Shown one piece after another: positions 60,486-64,000 of a stretch of 64,000 nucleotides of DNA (positions are counted from its first letter, which is position 1; each line of letters begins with the position of its first letter). The notes beneath the pieces were generated by a model, which had not been told where the DNA came from, made no database searches, and was given only the letters and a program-made list of their open reading frames with translations. A program made the translations under genes and the position numbers. Source of the DNA: Eudorina sp. 2006-703-Eu-15 (Eukaryota; Chlorophyta; Chlorophyceae; Chlamydomonadales; Volvocaceae); assembly GCA_003117195.1 (NCBI GenBank), contig BDSI01000004.1:1359290-1423289 (forward strand). The letters run 5' to 3'.

Positions 60486-62497
60486 ATTATGTATTAATTT
60501 TTGAAGCTTGTCCGCATGGGTCTCTTTAGTTGGGCCGTCGGTCAGCCTGCGCAGCAGGTGTTACGTCGCCGCTGTCGAAGGCACTGCAGCGAATACTCGT
60601 GAGTACTCCAACCAATCGGTACCAGAAAATGACCACAATTTGATACTAACAGGGCATTTTATTGCATTATGAGCTTGTGCATTTGCTGTTTGCCAATGTA
60701 AGCATGTACTGGCGCACAACCGGTTGCAGCGACAAGCGCAAGGAAAAGGATGCATTCAGGAGTCTGCAGACATGCTTGTGGCCATCTATGGATGAGATAA
60801 ATTAGAATTTTCAATTTATTTATCAAGCGACGGAGCTCTCTAGTGGTATTTATAAACGTGCAACGTTTCAAAGTTGGTTGCAAAACTGCAACGACAGTTT
60901 TACTGACGGATACGAAAACAGCTTCGGGGCCGACGAAATTGTTACCAAATTGCAAATATTTTATTGCCGTGTGCATCTCTAGCACAATGAGGACGCCGGT
61001 TGGCCGAGCCCTGCCGAGCCACGGGAACTGCGGATGGCATCTGATGGCACGGATCCGAATCGGTGCACAGCATCGTAATGCATGGGCGAACAACAGCGAA
61101 ATATTCAGCACAAGATAATTTGTGCTGTATTGATCTTCTCTGCATAGAAAGTAAGGCGGACCTAGTCAGGAGTGCGGTCGAGTGTGCATGCGTGGCGCAT
61201 GGCAGCCACCTAGGTCGGCCCCGGTCTGCCGCAGTACCCGGTCCGTGCACCTTCCACAGCTTCCAGCCAAAGCCCCTGCCAGCAAAGCCCCTGCCAGCCA
61301 AAGCCCCTGCCAGCAAAGCCCCTGCTAGCCGAAGCCCCTGCCAGTCGACCACATCTTCTGCACCGCAGCCTTCCATGCAGCGTGTCACAGCCTGGTACGG
61401 CGGTCCGCCGGTCGGATTCAGCAGGATCCAACTCTTAACAGGATACCAGCAAACTCGTTTTGGACCCACGTAACCGTACGTCCATGATTACGACCGCAGA
61501 AGTCCCCAGCGTACGTTCGACGACCATTCTGCCGCATTGAAGCCTTTGGAACCTTCGCCCGCCGCAGCACCTCTGCACGCGTCCCCGCGGCGGCCTCAAA
61601 CGTCGATACTTTGTACGGCTCACAGGGTTTTATGTTCTTGGTCGCGGGATGTCGGCATGCTGAAACAGAAAGCTTCGGAGAAGGTAACCCAGGCCACGGT
61701 GGCCACTCGTGCGGGTTGTCTGTCTTTGGCCGCAAGCGCCACTTCTGCCATATCAAATAACAACAGCGTTTGCGACCCTTTGCTCCCGCGCTTCGTCAGG
61801 CTTCGTCCAGCGTCAGTGGTTGACGGTAAGTGAACTCGTCATTCAAGAAGCGGTATGGGGCGATTCATCGACCTTACTGGGTGATGCACTATGCTAGACT
61901 GCTTAGACCCTTCCACGCGCAACTTCAACGCCGTACATCTTTTACCGAAAGCTGACCGTGACATGTCCACCGCTCGTGATGCAATAGTTATTTGTTCTAT
62001 TCTGGGGTCGTGATAAACAGGGATCAAGGACCGAGAAACTGCTTGGCCTTTTGGCCGAGCAACCTGGTTGGATTATACCGTTAGTACCTGGTCCGATACC
62101 ACATGACCACATATGTTACTCAATTTTCTGTGCACGCAGTGCTTCCCGCCTGCTCCCCGTGCGCCATTGCAGTTGGCGTGCGGAGTTGCGTTGCCTTGAA
62201 TAATGAACGAATGAAGCAATAATCAGCCGCAAGATAACGTGAAAAGACGTCATAAAGTAGGACTCGTACTTTGGTACATGACCTAAGGATGTACTAAGGA
62301 GCGTCCCAATCGTGTTACGACAGTGGCTCTTCCGCTTCATGAAGCCCAACCGCAACGTCAGAAGTACCGAAAGGTTCAAAGCGTACTTCAAATTCACGCA
62401 TCTTTGAACATTTTTTTAATTCAAGCTGTGGCCGTTTGTTCAGCGATTGTTTGAACGTAATTGCCCTGTGCTTGACGCCACGCGTGCCGTTGGAAAT
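60486..62497. other. Region between divergent membrane-protein and hemoglobin genes
   Basis: No coding exon recognised. It should contain both promoters. It is AT-rich near 60600-60980 and 62180-62420. A 15-bp tandem repeat lies at about 61265-61343. Confidence 0.5.
61265..61343. repeat. 15-bp tandem repeat
   Basis: About five copies of an AGCCCCTGCCAGCAA-type unit with small variations. Non-coding. Confidence 0.88.
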
Positions 62498-63596
62498 ATG
62501 TCTTCATCAGCAACTGTGAGCCCAGCCGATGGCAGTGTGCCGGCAGTGCCCACGCTGTATGAGCGACTGGGTGGTGAGGCAGCGGTGGAGGCAGCCGTCG
62601 ACATCTTTTACAACCGCATCGTCGCTGATGCCGAGCTCGCCCCTTTCTTCGAGGGCATCGACATGAAGAAGCAGCGGCGCAAGCAGGTACTAAAATTATT
62701 GCTTGACATTTTGTGTAAACCTCCAGCTCAAAGGGGTGGGTGGCAGTACTTGCATGGAGGCATGACAGTAAACGTAAGTAGGTGGGCAGGACAACTGGAA
62801 GATGCTGACGAGAATTAGTGTTTATTACGGCAACCGTGAATACTTTTTCTTTTTTTCTTATGATTCCTTGAGCCTTGTACGCGCACAGGTCGCGTTCATG
62901 ACGTACGTCTTTGGCGGCGCTGGCGCCTATCAAGGTCGCGACCTCTACCAAGCCCACAAGAAGCTCCTCCAGGAGAAGGGCCTCAACGAGCACCACTTTG
63001 ATCTGGTGGCGGGCCATCTGCAGGACACGCTTCACGCTCTGAACGTCCCCCAGGTGAGCCTCGTCCGGTCTCGATCGTCGCGTACACCGAACGAAGATCA
63101 GGTCAGCGGGTGTCGTTGCCCCACGCGCCCCCCGCCCCCGCGTGTGCCCCTCGCGCGGTAACATTTGGTAGAGGAGATCGGATGCGCGAGATCCGCACGG
63201 GAGGTCCGTACATGACGGTCGGTCCTCAGCGCCTGCAGTGTTCACGGGCGGACTCCGCAGTCGGCGCGGGCTACGTAGGCGACCGCTGGGTTTGCAGCCA
63301 GGTCCGCCTGCGGCGCATGGCACGTCCTTCAAAGCTTTACTTCAGCCAGCAATTCGGCATATGGCCCTGGTCATCTGAAACCCTGCCACTTCCCCTCTTC
63401 ACGCAACGCCAGCCCGCAACAACTCGCTAGGTCAGCACTTCCCGAACCCCTTCCCATCACGCCACCTTCTGCGACCGACGTGACCCAACGTACCCCGCCG
63501 CCCTCTTGCATGACGCGGCCTGTCCCGCAGGATTTGATCGGAGAAGCCATGGCTGTGGTCGCGACCGCCAAGCCCATCATCTTCGGCCGCGTTTGA
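62498..63596 (+). CDS. THB: Truncated (2-on-2) hemoglobin, group 1, complete
   Basis: Three in-phase exons (62498-62686, 62889-63053, 63531-63596) give 139 residues, the length of single-domain truncated hemoglobins. Landmarks: YERLGGEAAVEAAV (helix A/B start), Tyr38 in FYNRI at the B10 position, PFFEGIDMKKQRRKQ, FGGAGAYQGRDL, and proximal His86 in LYQAHKKLL at F8. The sequence closely follows Chlamydomonas THB1-type globins, where a lysine of the RRKQ motif (here Lys62) can bind heme iron from the distal side. Those proteins turn nitric oxide into nitrate with reductant, often near nitrate reductase. That role here is inferred. The start ATG at 62498 fits the family N-terminus, and no targeting peptide is seen, which suggests the cytosol. 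Confidence 0.95.
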
Positions 63597-64000
63597 AGTC
63601 GCTCGGCGGGTACTCCCGGCGGCCGTGTCCCAACGTCGGATGCCGCACGGAGGGCGCCGCATCGGGGTTGGACAAGATTGAGCACGGCACGCTGTATGTG
63701 TGCCTCCCGGCCGTTGTTGAGACGCGCCCCCGCGTCGGGCGGTCCGGGACGAGCGCCGGGAGCCGTGAGTGCGTTGCGCGGGAGGGGGTCCACCACAATT
63801 GGTGGGTGCTAGGATGGCAATGCTGAGACCTCCGGGACTGCAGCTTCGTTTGTGGAATCCCATGCGTCAACTTCATGCCAGTGCATTTATGAAATTCAGC
63901 GCGAGGGTTCTGATCAGGTCCTTTAGGAAGCAATGTTACAAGGGGGACCAGGAGTTAAGCTGCGCGCTCGCCGGACAAGCGCCGACGGACTGTTCATCCT
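63597..64000. other. Sequence downstream of the hemoglobin gene
   Basis: Probably 3' UTR and intergenic DNA. No TGTAA signal and no coding exon were seen up to the window end. Confidence 0.5.

Overview
The window looks like nuclear DNA of a volvocine or other chlamydomonadalean green alga. Genes are GC-rich and split into many short exons with GT..AG introns. Linkers are rich in Ala, Gly, Gln and Ser. The protein set is algal: a chlorophyte-type truncated hemoglobin, a MYND-finger protein with long low-complexity segments, and elongation factor 3 outside fungi. Intergenic stretches are less GC-rich and carry short palindromes, minisatellites and MITEs. The exact species cannot be named from the sequence alone.

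Layout: (1) 1-4508 (+), 3' part of a MYND zinc-finger gene with two large repeat arrays. (2) 6918-7202 (+), a small two-membrane-segment protein resembling TMEM230/DUF872. (3) 8108-9620 (+), the 3' end of a gene of unknown function. (4) 9621-15112, no convincing gene, but a pair of 266-bp inverted arms. (5) 15113-26644 (-), a complete 22-exon gene for translation elongation factor 3. All exon phases fit, and a hAT-type MITE sits in one intron. (6) 27436-29861 (+), a rhodanese-domain protein transcribed divergently from eEF3, with a 15-bp microexon. (7) 31365-34188 (-), a DUF676-type lipase with a membrane segment. (8) 34625-35068 (+), a 90-residue charged protein. (9) 37309-54129 (+), a 24-exon gene of about 3,196 codons: a BRM-like SNF2 ATPase with a SnAC-like segment, then six Tudor-like repeats, then a C-terminal AP2-like domain. 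(10) 55988-60485 (-), an unknown multi-pass membrane protein of about 995 residues. (11) 62498-63596 (+), a complete truncated hemoglobin.

The genes do not form one pathway; this is an ordinary stretch of algal chromosome. The most unusual item is the SNF2 gene. Its Tudor-like array lies on phase 0-0 exons, so it could grow by exon duplication, and two neighbouring copies are nearly identical at the DNA level. Two MITEs with related termini (18524-18995 and 55269-55656) show recent hAT-type activity. Exon borders were placed by hand from splice signals, reading phase and protein-family pattern. Nothing was checked against transcripts or databases.
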